From assembly GCA_963969365.1 (NCBI GenBank), contig OZ017751.1:1612001-1676000 (forward strand): a stretch of 64,000 bases of DNA, read 5' to 3'. The notes under the pieces were generated by a model, which made no database searches, was not told the DNA's origin, and worked only from the letters and a program-made list of their open reading frames with translations. This stretch comes from Asterochloris sp. CNOR1. Taxonomy: Eukaryota; Chlorophyta; Trebouxiophyceae; Trebouxiales; Trebouxiaceae. Shown one piece after another: positions 47,101 through 58,200 of the stretch (its first letter is position 1; every line of letters starts with the position of its first letter). The position numbers and the translations under genes were made by a program.

Positions 47101-50100
47101 AACCTTTGGCTGGACAGGTGGGCCGCTTCAGGGTCATGTGCTTGCCTGCACAGGCTCCACAGCGTTTGCCCTGGCCTGCAAGCCTGTCTCGACGGTCAAC
47201 TTGAAGGCAGCATTGTCGATATTGCCTGCCACCTAGGGTTGGCAGCAGCCCGTTGTGCATTCAGGGAGGGTAGGCTGCACCTTGCACAGTCTGTGGACTG
47301 TGTTTGGCAGGGAGAAGCTGAGGGCCGGGCAGAGCACGCCAGAGGCACTCGGTCTGTGTTTACAACCCTGGTCTGGTCTGACAAGCTCTGGTTCTCATCC
47401 AGGCTTATGCTTCTTGCTGCCGGCCCCATCGCCTTCTGATTATGCAGGGCGCAGCTTGAGTCTGCTGGACCCCACCTACGCCTCGAAGTATATTCCCATC
47501 ATTGCATCTGTCAGCGAGCACCAGCCCCCAACTTGGAGCTCCTATTTCACAGACATCAATGTCATGGTCAGTACTTGCACCAGGCCCAGCCTGATGCTGC
47601 TGTCTTGCATGTGCGTTCTCATCCATGCACTACAGCGATGTGAGTTGGCAGGGCACATGTCTCTCGTCAGCCCCCCCAGCTAGTGCACGGAGTTTCTGCG
47701 AGCCCCCCACACAGCCCAGCCTCTCTGAGCCCCAGTTGCCTTGGGTAATTGAGCACTCAGTCCCCAATTGTGACTGTTCAGCGTTGCCCTGCTGCCTGCT
47801 GCTGTGCCATTTCCTGACAGCCTGCTGTGGCAATGTCCCCACCCTGCCTGCTGCCTGCAGGTTCTGCTCATGCCACTGGGGCTCCTGGCCTGCTTCCGCC
47901 CCCTGACAGACTCCTCGCTGTTTCTCATCCTGTACGGCGTGACGGCAGCCTACTTCTCAGGCGTCATGGTGGGCACCCTTCACCTTTGCCATCAGGAGGG
48001 CTTTCTGCCTCTCAGGAGCTCGCTGTGTAGGGGCGTAGCTCCAAGCATGCCCTTGTCAGTCTGGCAGGTCACAGGCAACCTGGTGGCAGTACTTGTCTGC
48101 ATGACTAGTCCTGCCCCACCTGCGCCTCACTGGCTTTGTGACACATGTGACCGCTGAGTCTCACCTCGCAATTGATCTGCTGGCATTCCTCTGCTATTCC
48201 CTGCAGGTGCGGTTGATGCTCGTGCTGGCCCCTGCAGCCTGCTGCCTGGCTGGCATTGCAGCAGATGAGATTATGCGTGTCCTGGCTCAAGCCATCAGAG
48301 CCCCCACCCCTGCAGCAGCGCCTGCCACCAGTGGCCTGTCCACCAGCAGCAGCCTGGGCAGCGGGGAGCGAAGCCGTCTGGACAAGCAGGTGTCTGGAGG
48401 CAAGCGCGGGAAGGTGGCTGACCGGAAGGACAAGGTGAGGCAGCCTGCACATCTGCAATTCTGCTTGTGTGAGGGCCCAGTGAGGCGCAGTTGCTGTGGT
48501 CGCAGCAGGCTGCTGCAGCAGGCCGTGTGGCTGGCACCCGTTCCTGTATACCATCAAGCCAGGCATGCAGCTCATGCTGGCACATGCAGCTGGCCTTGCT
48601 GCCATCCTTGCCATGCATCACAGTGCCTGGCTTGAGGGTGCACAAGGCAGAGTGCAATGGCCCGCAGCCAGGGCAATGGGGTGATTTACACTGGGGCCTT
48701 GCGACTCTCCAAGCTAGCACAGCCAGCATTCAGCTTCACCTATTGGTGACTCCCCTGATCTGCTTGCTATCCTGCTGCAGGACAAGAGGGCGACCCCTGT
48801 GATAGACTGGCTGCCGCCCACCCTGTCCTGTGCGCCCCAGCGCCTGCCCCACTGCTGGCAGCCGGTGGCCTGCTACGCGGCACCAGTCGCACCTGTGCTG
48901 ATGCTGCAATGGCGCGAGGTGGCCACACACATAGACACGCTGCCTGCTGACCAGCAATCCAATCTGCACCTGCTCTGCAGGAGCAGAAAGCTGCACCAAT
49001 GCTGGGCTGGTGTTCACATCAGCACGGAGGACCTGAGCAACCCCCCTCTCCCTGCTGCAGGACAAGAAAGCGTCCTCCGAGGTGGACCGGCTGCTCCCCG
49101 CCCTGGCCCGTGCACCACAGCGGCTGCCTCGTGACCTGGCGGCCTGCGGCCTGCTTGTCCTGGCGGCCATGCTCATCACCTACATGTTCCACTGCTGCTG
49201 GGTCAGCGCGGACATGTATTCGGCGCCCTCCATCGTGCTACAGTCGCGGGGGCGCGATGGGCAGCTGCATGTGTTTGACGACTTCCGGGAGGCCTACGCC
49301 TGGCTTAGGCATAACACTGAGGAGGATGCTAAGGTAGGCTGCTGCAGCCTGCTCAAATCTGGGGCTGAGAGGCCTGAAGTCTGTGGCTGCAATGCCTGAC
49401 AATTTGGCAGTCGGAGTGAAAGCTTGCTGGGTCAAAGTGAACTGCCATTTATTGGCTTGCGCACGACACTAGGGAGGATGCCAAGGTGGGCTGCTGCAGT
49501 GAATGTAGGGTGATCTGCTAGAAACATGAGGCAGCAATGCGTGGGGCCTAGCCAGGCACAACATTGAGGAGGGTGCCAAGGTGAGCTGGCATGCATCAGA
49601 TGCAGGCTTGTGCTCTATGACACAGCTATAAAGGGTTGGCTAGCTCAGGTCTGGAGCTCAGCGCATCAGGTGGGCTGCCATGTCAGGCCGAGCCACAAGA
49701 CTGGGGACAATGTCGAGGGGGGGGGGGGGGGGGGGGGTTTGCTACATGGCTGGCCTAGGAAAGAGCCTGAAGATTCACTGATAGGGTCAGGCATGGTAAT
49801 GGGGCAAAGGGAGGGTTGTAAGGAGGGCAGCCATGCATACATCACATCAGGTGCAGCAGAGGGCAAGGCCCCATGGAATCATGCATCACAACAACCAAAT
49901 CATCACAGCAGCCTATGCCAGCCAACAAGATGGCTGCTGGAGCATGCAGAACAGCTGTTACCCTGCACGGTGTCCATCGTTATACTCGCCTGAAGGGCTG
50001 TTTCAGCAGGCTGCAGGCCCCATCACGGCTTCTGCAGCACCCTGTGCCATCATTCTGGCGCTCTCTGAATGTACGCTGTGCCTGTCTGTCCATAAAAGAG

Positions 50101-51879
50101 GGACCAACCTGCGTTTGTGCCCTTGCCTGCAGATTGCCAGCTGGTGGGATTATGGCTACCAGACAACAGCCATGGCCAACCGGACAGTGCTGGTGGACAA
50201 CAACACGTGGAACAACACCCACATTGCCACAGTGGGGCGGGCAATGGCCTCCCCCGAGAAGCAGGCATGGACCACCTTCAAGGCTCTGGACACCAAATAT
50301 GTGCTGGTCGTCTTTGGCGGCTTCATTGGGTGAGCAGCTGAGAGCAAGAGGGGGCTCAGGGTACCTGTCAGTTGTGAGCAGCAGGGTGGCCTGTGATGCT
50401 CTGCTGTGTAAGAGGGTTTGCATGAACTCAGCAGCAGAGCTTGTGCTGTTGGGCAAGGCTGCTGAGATGTTGCAGCTGTGCTGTGCAGCATTTTTATCTG
50501 GAGAGCGGCTGTGGGTGGGTCCTGTGTTGTGCAGTCAATTGCAACACCTTAGAGGCCCCCAACACCAAGATTGTGCCGTCTTCATCTTAAGGCTGCATTG
50601 CATGAGCAATGCTGCTGGGATTGACCTGGCTGACCAAGTCTGGGAATGTGAAGCATGGCAGGCTGTGCAAGAGTGCTGACCCAGCAGGTGTTTTAGCTGA
50701 CATGGGCAGCAACTGTCAATGTGCAGGCCTGCCCAGGCCAAGTTGGGATGGCCATCCTGCTGAGCAAGCCTTTGCTTGATGGAACGACCCTTACAGCACA
50801 TGACTAGAATGAGAAGTGCCTCAAGAATGGGAGAGAGCAGATGCTTCTTCATCAACTGGCACAAGGCCACAGCACAACACGCTGAGAGCCTTCACAGGAA
50901 GCCCTTGTTGTGCATGCTTGCACAGCTCACTACTGCTCTCATGTTCGCCTGCAGATACCCCAGCGACGACATCAACAAGTTCCTGTGGATGGTGCGCATT
51001 GGCGGCGGCGTGTTCCCCGACATCAAGGAGGCTGACTACCTGGGGCCCCGAGGGTATACCATCGATGACTCGGCTGGCAAAGTGAGGTCGAGCTTTCACT
51101 TGCTTCACGGCTGGGCCTGGGATGGCGAAATATGTGCCAGTAGCTTGCTGCAGCATGGCCCTGTGCTGTAAGCGTGCACTCAGGGGGGACCACAGGTGAT
51201 CCACTCCGCATGGTGCCCTTGCTGTCAGCTTGCTGGGGCAGGCACCACTTCAAAAGCTTTCCAGCTATGTGCTGCTGTCAGGGCAAACTGTAGAGGGCGA
51301 GGTGCACTGCTGCAGCAGCACACTTTGACGCAACTCTTATGGCGGCATTGACGACTGTGCCGGCAGAACATGCTGGTTGTCAGCCTACATCAGGTCGCTG
51401 AGAGTCCCTGCAGCTTTCAGTGCCATTGCTTGATGGTGCCTGCACTCCAGCTGTACAAGCAGCTTAAGCCTCAAGCAGGCACACCGCCAAGCAGTTATCT
51501 GTGGCTTGCTTGGGGCACCTGCAAGACTTTGCTGGTAAGTCATGCCGCTGCACTTTGCACAACACCTGTGAGGCCCTCTGTCTGCTTGCAGGCCATGCTG
51601 GACAGCATCATGTACAAGATGTGCTACTATCGCTTTGCTGACGCAGCTCAGATGGTCACAGGGCAGTACGGCTTTGACCGTGTACGCAACACCCCCATTG
51701 GCGTGACAGATGTCAAGCTCAGATACTTTGAGGAAGTGTTCACCTCTGAGCACTGGATGGTGCGAATCTATGCTGTCAAGGACCAGCCCAGCACTGACAT
51801 CAGGCTACGCAACCCCCGGCGAAGCAAGAGCATAGTGAAACGGCCCAGGACTGGGCGCGCTGTGGTTGCGCCCTGGTAG
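44197..51879 (+). CDS. STT3: STT3, catalytic subunit of oligosaccharyltransferase
   Basis: Fourteen exons join in phase to 755 residues plus an unplaced N terminus: 44197-44403, 44824-44895, 45131-45267, 45506-45581, 45910-45969, 46440-46685, 46988-47117, 47448-47566, 47861-47968, 48207-48434, 49061-49333, 50133-50329, 50955-51081 and 51592-51879. STT3 transfers the lipid-linked glycan to Asn in NxS/T sequons in the ER membrane. Seen motifs: [12 protein letters not shown] (first acidic catalytic site), [47 protein letters not shown] (WWDYG) and [13 protein letters not shown]. The N-terminal half has about a dozen membrane segments. Introns after 45267 and 46685 start with GC. A Ser-rich, Arg/Lys-rich loop (48300-48434) before WWDYG is longer than in animals. 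The start codon lies upstream of 44197; an exon at 43912-44019 is a weak candidate. Confidence 0.97.
48781..48930 (+). pseudogene. Decayed duplicate of an STT3 exon
   Basis: After CTGCTGCAG this segment reads [13 protein letters not shown]...APQRLPHCW...VACYA. It parallels the start of the real exon at 49061 ([13 protein letters not shown]...APQRLPRDL...AACGL) base by base with roughly two-thirds identity by eye. It then loses similarity and ends at no good donor. STT3 needs only the second copy: exon 48434 to 49061 keeps phase and family alignment. Confidence 0.75.
49453..49580 (+). pseudogene. Two decayed copies of an STT3 exon 3' end with donor
   Basis: The real exon ends [11 protein letters not shown] then GTAGGC (49301-49339). 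A copy at 49453-49500 reads [11 protein letters not shown] then GTGGGC, followed by the same CTGCTGCAG. Another at 49547-49586 reads [11 protein letters not shown] then GTGAGC. Both lie in the following intron. Confidence 0.85.
49717..49737. repeat. Poly-G tract (21 G) in an STT3 intron
   Basis: An uninterrupted run of 21 G on the coding strand, so the intron RNA would carry it. It is prone to G-quadruplex formation, and its length may be an assembly or polymerase estimate. Confidence 0.9.
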
Positions 51880-52084
51880 ATGAGTGAACTGCAAAGTCAA
51901 AACAGCTTCGAAGTTGTCGTCCACAAGGAAAGAGCTAGGGCAGGAGAAAATCACAACAATCTACGAATTGACACCATAGCTGTCATGACAAAGTCATGTG
52001 GAATGATGGCGCTGCAACTCTCATGGTTAACATGGGCATCTGTCACTACTTAGAGCGTATCTTCAGCGTGCCCTTTGATCTTCT
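51880..52084. other. Probable STT3 3' UTR
   Basis: AT-richer sequence after the STT3 stop, without open frames or a TGTAA pentamer that I can see. Confidence 0.4.
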
Positions 52085-52470
52085 ATGATGTGGGGCCAGC
52101 CATGCTCCCCACTGTTGAGTGGTCAAGTGGCAAGCCCACAGCAAGCCTATGGCGTGGCCGCTAGTGGCTGGGGGCGCTGCCTATTGCCATGCTTAATTCC
52201 AAATGGTCGCCAGCCGCTGCAAAAGCAGCTGTGTCAGGGCCCCAAAGTGGCCTTGCTGGCAAGCCCACTGCAAAATTGTTAGGCGCCATCTGCTGGCTGC
52301 ACAGGTGCACATCTTGTGATCCCACTCACACCCCGGCTGGTGAGCCCGCTGAAGCACTGCTAAGTGGCCTCCGTTGGCTGTGCTGCATGCAGAACTGCAC
52401 ATTGGCCTTGCTGCACTGCAGTGTCTCCAGATGGCTCTCTGCATGCGTCCTCTGCCGTAGTCACAGCCCT
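52085..52470 (-). pseudogene. Degenerate ankyrin-type repeat fragment
   Basis: On the minus strand three units of the type (A)A-x-x-GHLAVLQWA-x-x-x-G-x-x-W can be read: ANGGHLAVLQRAHQPGCEWD, CAASRWRLTILQWACQQG, and, after a frame change, ATSGHAIGLLWACHLTTQQW. This is the pattern of the large algal ankyrin families (GHLEVLQWARANGCPW). The frame shift between units, missing flanking exons and absent start or stop indicate a dead fragment in the interval between STT3 and uL4m. Confidence 0.6.
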
Positions 52471-52858
52471 GATGCCTCAGCAATCGCAGCTCTGCCAGAC
52501 ATTCTGTGCAAGCTTGACCGCGCAGCAGGGGCTGAAGGTTGGCATGTCGGCACTGCAGGGCTTGCAAGCTTGCCACTTCTGTTTTCTCTTGCTGACTTAG
52601 CTGCCTTCAGCACGCATGCATGCCATTTGGCGACAGTAGATGCATTGCTGAAGATCCTACCGCAGAAGCAGACGGAACCTCACTTTCCTGCAGCTCACTG
52701 AGCTGAGATGGCTTCATAGCAACCTCATGTTCATGGTACGTACAGACAAGATGTTGCGCTAAGGCGGCAAGCACGATGATGGGCAGCGCACATACATTGC
52801 AAGGGGCTATGAGACATAGGACCACATCGCCCTAGGCTGCCACTCTTCCTAGAGCTTC

Positions 52859-54619
52859 ATGCTGAGGCACTCTGCAGCCAACGGCCTCCGGCTCTGCCAG
52901 GTGGGAATGGTACCGTGCCATCACACAACCTTTGCTGAACACAGCTGATACTCATACTGCAATTCTACAGGGCATTGGCCACCTGCTGCACCGGGAGGCA
53001 GCATTGATCACAGCAGATCCACCTGAATGGCACAGTTTGCCATGCTTGGAATGCCTGACGCACTTCAGTCCTTTAGCACAGAGCAGAGGCTTTGCTGCAG
53101 ATGCTGCAAGAGCAGTCCAGCCTGCAGAGCAAGGTGAGACTCCTCGGAGTGTTATGCCCACGTTGTTGGCTCAGCCACCCTGCAGATTTCATTCACAAGC
53201 TGTCTGGCCTGCAGGCTTGAGGCAGGACCAGACATGGCCTGTCTTCAATCTAGATGGCGAGCGGATAGGCGAGCAGCAACTGCCTGGCACAGTTTTTGAT
53301 GTGCCAATTCGGCGGGACATCTTGCAACGAGTGGTGCAGTGGCAGCTTGCGAGGCGGCAGCAGGTGAAGCAGCATCCGCTGTCCATGCAGCCACCTCGGC
53401 AGTGCAGGGCAAAGGCCTCCCACCACTCATCAGCTCTGCACAGTGTCCCCACCTACAACCCCCATGCAGGGCACGCATAGCGTCAAATCCAGAGCAGAGG
53501 TCAGAGGAGGGGGTCGCAAGCCTCACCCGCAAAAGGGCACTGGCAGGGCGCGGCAGGGCAGCATCCGATCACCCCAGGCAAGCTGAAAAGATGCAACTGC
53601 GTCTGCGGTGGCAAGGGATGCATCCCTGCTTTGCGAGGCAGCTCACGGAGATGGCTGCACTGTTGTGCGCTGGCGCTGTATGTGCCCTGACTCAGCATCT
53701 CTTGGCTCTTTGAACTGTGGACTTGCCATGTGCCTCTTTGCATCTCATATCATGTCTGCTTTGCAGTTCAAAGGAGGTGGCGTTGTCCATGGCCCTGTTC
53801 CCAGGCCACATGCCTACAAGCTAAACCGCAAGGTTGTTCGCCTAGGCCTGCAGTGTGCCCTGTCGGTGAGCCTTACAGTGCCCTGACAGCACTGTGCCCT
53901 TGGGTCTACAGTGTGCCCTCCCAGTCAGCGGTTCTTCCATGCTGTAATCCTGTAGGCCATGTGTGGCAGACTCTTGCTTGGGCACAGGCAGCATGGCCCT
54001 GAGGGCATTGCCGTTGGCGTCTGCCTTGCGCCAAGGCAAAGAATCTGAATCACTATCACTATCGGGTAATCCTGCAGAGAGCTGGTTCCGCATGCAGGCC
54101 AAGGCAGCAGAGGGGCGGCTCCATCTTGTTGATACCCTGCTCCTGCGGGAGGCAAAGACAGTGAGCTGTTCGTGCCTTCTGTGTTGGAGCTTGCTGCAAG
54201 GGAGTCCCTGAGCTGCCTGCTAAGTGTGTGTCCGAGCACATGTTTGCAGCCCTTTTGCTTGCCCTGCAGCAAGCGCTGGATAAGCATCTGAATGCACTTC
54301 TGGCAGGGGCGCCACAGCTGAACCCCGAGCGGCCTCGGCGCTCTGTGCTGCTGGTGGACAGTGGCAAGCAAGCCCCAGATGGCGGGTGAGTGGCAGTGCC
54401 AGCATCTGCATGACCATTGGGGCCCCATACACCAGCTCTCACATTCTGTTTGCCTGCAGGGACAGCATCCGGCAAGCAGCAGGCAATCTGCCCTGGGTCG
54501 ATGTCATTCCTTCCGAGGGGCTGAATGTCTACAGCATTCTACAGCGAGACCAGCTCCTCATGACAGCACAGGCTGTGCAACTGCTCACCCAAAGAGTCCA
54601 ACAGCCCATCAAGCGCTGA
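52859..54619 (+). CDS. Organellar ribosomal protein L4 (uL4, bacterial type, probably mitochondrial)
   Basis: Exons 52859-52900, 52971-53133, 53215-53363, 53470-53577, 53767-53865, 54098-54160, 54270-54385 and 54460-54619 join in phase to 299 residues. Core uL4 motifs: [80 protein letters not shown] and [16 protein letters not shown]. The first 60-70 residues ([13 protein letters not shown] ... [14 protein letters not shown]) look like a mitochondrial presequence, Arg-rich with RGF near the cleavage region. uL4 lines the peptide exit tunnel of the large subunit. The intron after 53577 begins with GC. Confidence 0.92.
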
Positions 54620-55220
54620 CTGCTGAACATTTCATGAACTTTTCTAGATGTTTACAGCCCACCTAGGTCACAAAGCCAAAGCCTCATCTTCCGGCCGGGA
54701 TCGAGGGATAGCCCCTCCGTTATCTGCAGAGCAGCAGGCATCCGCTGTGACTTACACAACTGCAGACTCTCTGTTCTGGTCTCGTGAGCAAGCCGACATT
54801 GCAGGTAAACACTGGACCCTGCCCCAGCATCTGGTTGGATCCAGTGCTGCTGTTTATTCAGATCTGCAGCTCTGAATTCATTGGTGCACTAAATGGCTTT
54901 GCCCGCATGCTGTAGGTTGCCTGGGCGCCTCCATCAATGAGCCTGCAGACCAGCAACATCTTTGCAGCACTTGAGGTCAGCCTGCCTGGCACAGGGACCA
55001 AGACTACTGCTGTATGTCGCAGGCTGTCATGTGGCTTCCTCAGCATCGGGATTCTATATGTGACAAGCGGCTGGCGACAGAATGCTATGCAGCGCCTTGA
55101 AACCACTGAAGCTGCGTAGCTCACAGGGCTGCCCTGTGCACTGTATGACAGTGCACACAGTGCGCCGATTGCCTGCCTGACAGCCTGAAAGGCTATAGTC
55201 GTGGCTATGCAGCAGCTGCC
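54620..55220. other. Interval between uL4m and the Lys/Glu-rich gene
   Basis: An open frame from ATG 54648 (MFTAHLGHKAKASSSGRDRG) runs for 75 codons without recognisable domain or clear donor. It is probably 3' UTR. No other gene is supported. Confidence 0.35.
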
Positions 55221-58200
55221 ATGGGCTGCAAACCTCCCCTTGCGCTGCCTGTGCAGGCTAAGGGTAAGAAGAAGAAGAGCAGCAAGAGCGAGAAGAGCGA
55301 CAAGAAGAAGCCCTCCAAGGCGGACCGCGCTGCTGAGCTCGAGCGTGCTGTCTTCTCGCAGCCAGTGCAGGCCAGCACCAACTGGGCAGACGAGGAGGAG
55401 GATGACTTTGGAGCTGACGACCTGGGGCCCCTGCCAGAGGGGTGGCAGACGGTGCGCGCTGCAGGAAGGCCGTGAGGGCAGGCGTCCTGCTCGAAAGGGT
55501 AGAGGGGCCCTGCAGACTCCAAGGGACAGTATTGTGGGCCAATGCAAGCAAAGGGTGGCAGAGTGCTGCACAGTGTGGGGGCGGTTGGCGCATGCCAGTC
55601 GACGGGGGAGAGCTTGGCACTCGATGGCAGCAGGGTTGGGGGGTTAGTGCAGTGTGGTCCAAACAGTGATGTGCGGCTGTGAGGTGGCAGAGGCATGCCT
55701 TGCAGAGCACGGATTGTGGTCTTGCATGTAGCAAATCAGCACGTGTGGCCAATGCGCCACTGCAACCTCACACTGGCCACTGCAAGCAGGCTGCTGCTGC
55801 TGAGCATGCGTTGACCTGATGAGCATGCGGCATGCCAACGCCAGAATTTGGCATCTATCGCGTGCTGCGGGCACACACAAGCTGCTGAGAGTGAATGTTT
55901 GTGGGCCAAATAGCAAGACACATCAGCAGCAGAGTGAAGGGAGGTGGCAAGGCACACAAAGAGGTGGCAGACAGCGCTTACCACAAGGTGTGCATGAGTG
56001 CATGGCCTGCTGGAGATTGCCTACTGTTTGAGCTGGGAGCATTGCTGTGTTTGATGTGCAGTGAAGCTAAGCACTCAGAGTGACGCTGCACCAAATGAGC
56101 ACCGCAGACCTTGGAGAGGCACACTGCAACACAACATGGTTGGAGCTCGCTCTGCTCGCTGCCTGCAGGCTGGCACAGATAAGAACAACCATGTGGAGGA
56201 GGAGGAGGACGAGCACAGCAGTGATGATGTGAGTCCTGGATCATGCTTTCTGGTGCTGCAGTTTGCAGCTGCAGTGCTTCCAGCTGTCCCTCTGGCGCTG
56301 GTCGTCACAGTGCGGCGGCGACTGCATGATGGGGGCCGCAGTCAGGCGACATGCATAGACTCTTCCATGCAGGCTGCACCTGTCTGCAAGGCAGCCCACT
56401 GGGTCTGCCCAGCCTGTCATCGGGCCAGTCAGGTCCTGGCTCTTGTTGCCTGCCGTGAGGAATTTGATGAGCTGCTCTGATGCCGGGTGGGGCAGCGCCC
56501 CTTTAATCAAGCTGCAGTCCCCATATCTGCCACCAGCAGGGCTTTCAAGGGTGTGTGCTAGGTTCCATGCCCACCGCTGCCTGCAGGAAGCCCGGCAGGA
56601 GGAGATTCACCGAGCTCTAGGTATTGAGGTTGCGCGAGACGAGGATGAGGAGCACGAGGAGCCTGCTCAGGGTGAGCCCGCAGCCATGTGTGCCATCCCT
56701 AGCCACATGAGTGTCCTGGTGCATGCTCTAGTACAATGGCCAGGTGCACTGCCTGTTGGGTCAGCTTGAGTTGCGCAGGGTAAGCACGAGGAGTGTGCAC
56801 AAGGTGAGCCTGCAACGTACTCTTATACATCCCGATTGTAGTGATAGGCTTGCCAGTACAAGCCAGAAGTAGGCGGGCGTTTGGGATGTTCTCAGTGTAT
56901 CTGGCATAGCATCAAAAGCGTGGCTGGCCGGTGAGCTTGCTGAGTTGACTCTCCGAGCAGGGCCAAATGGCTTGTAAGTGCATCACCAGCCAGTGCAACA
57001 TGTTGCCCCAGAGCCTGAGCTTTTGGCAACATGTGAGGCCTGCACATATAGGGCACCACATAGCCACTGGCGCTTGGTGTACCTGCCCGATGACTGCAAT
57101 GAGACGGCGACGTGACTGACATTATGCTCTGCAGTACCATACCTCAGGTTGAGCTGAATGGTGCAAGCCCTGCGTGCCTGTCTCCCGTAGGACAGAGTGC
57201 GTGGATATTGGCGCTCAGGCGCATAGGAACCACCTAGCACGCACCATTGGCACGCCTGCAGTGCTTGCGGTGCTCCCTGCACCATTGTGCACAGAAGTAG
57301 CAGTCTGAGGCTGCTACATCTGCAGGTAGTGGTCTGTATAGTATTGTGCTGACAGTATGTCATGTGTTCCTTCAGAAGAGGAGCCATTGGAGGAAGCAGG
57401 CTCTGAGCAGGGAGAGGAGCTAGAGGAGGATGACCAGGATGACAAGAAATTGTCGGAGCCCCAGCAGCAGCTCTCCAAAAAGGTGGGCAGCGGGGTTGCA
57501 AGCTGTGGTGATCATTTGTGTGTCTCCGGGAGTGCCCCTGCAGCTTGACTGGCTGCTCTGCAGGACTCCCTCAGTGCGGTCCCAATGGCCTGATGCTGGA
57601 CTTCATGCTCTGCTCGGCTGGTTGGCACAGCACACTTTTAGCGTCTCAGCACCTGGCACTGTGATTCAAGAGCTCCGCTCGTGCAGGGTGGCAGAGCTGC
57701 ATGTGTCTGAATGACCTGCATATGTGCCGCGCCCTGCCAGGGATCCTCTGCAGCTGGCTGCCTGCCACGGCAGATGGGCTCGCACCTGCGCGTGAGCTTC
57801 TACACTGATATCCCTCTGGTTCCCGGGTGACTGCAGGAGCAGGAGAGAAAAGAGCAGATGCACTTGCTTACCTAGTTCTCGTCACAATGCTCCCTTCATC
57901 GGCTGCCTGCCCTGCATTGCTGCCTGCCAAAATCTTGGAGCTCATGCACTGCATGTGTTCACTGAGCTCCCACCCTTGCTGCGCCTGCCTTGTTGACTGC
58001 AACAGACAATGGAAAGGAGCTGGTGGACTAGGGTGCTATCCTGCAGACAGCGCCTTTGTCTCCGGGTCCAGCACACTGATTTCTGACCGCCTGTTGACTG
58101 CAGGTTTAGCAGCATAAGGGATTTGCGTGGACGTGCTCCTGCTTGCATTGCAGAAGACACCCACTCTCACGCCCTCATGCCTGCATTGTCATTACCATTC

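Noticed and set aside
54648-54875. Open frame from an ATG just after the uL4m stop
   Set aside because: No domain and no clear donor; better explained as 3' UTR. Listed only as an interval.
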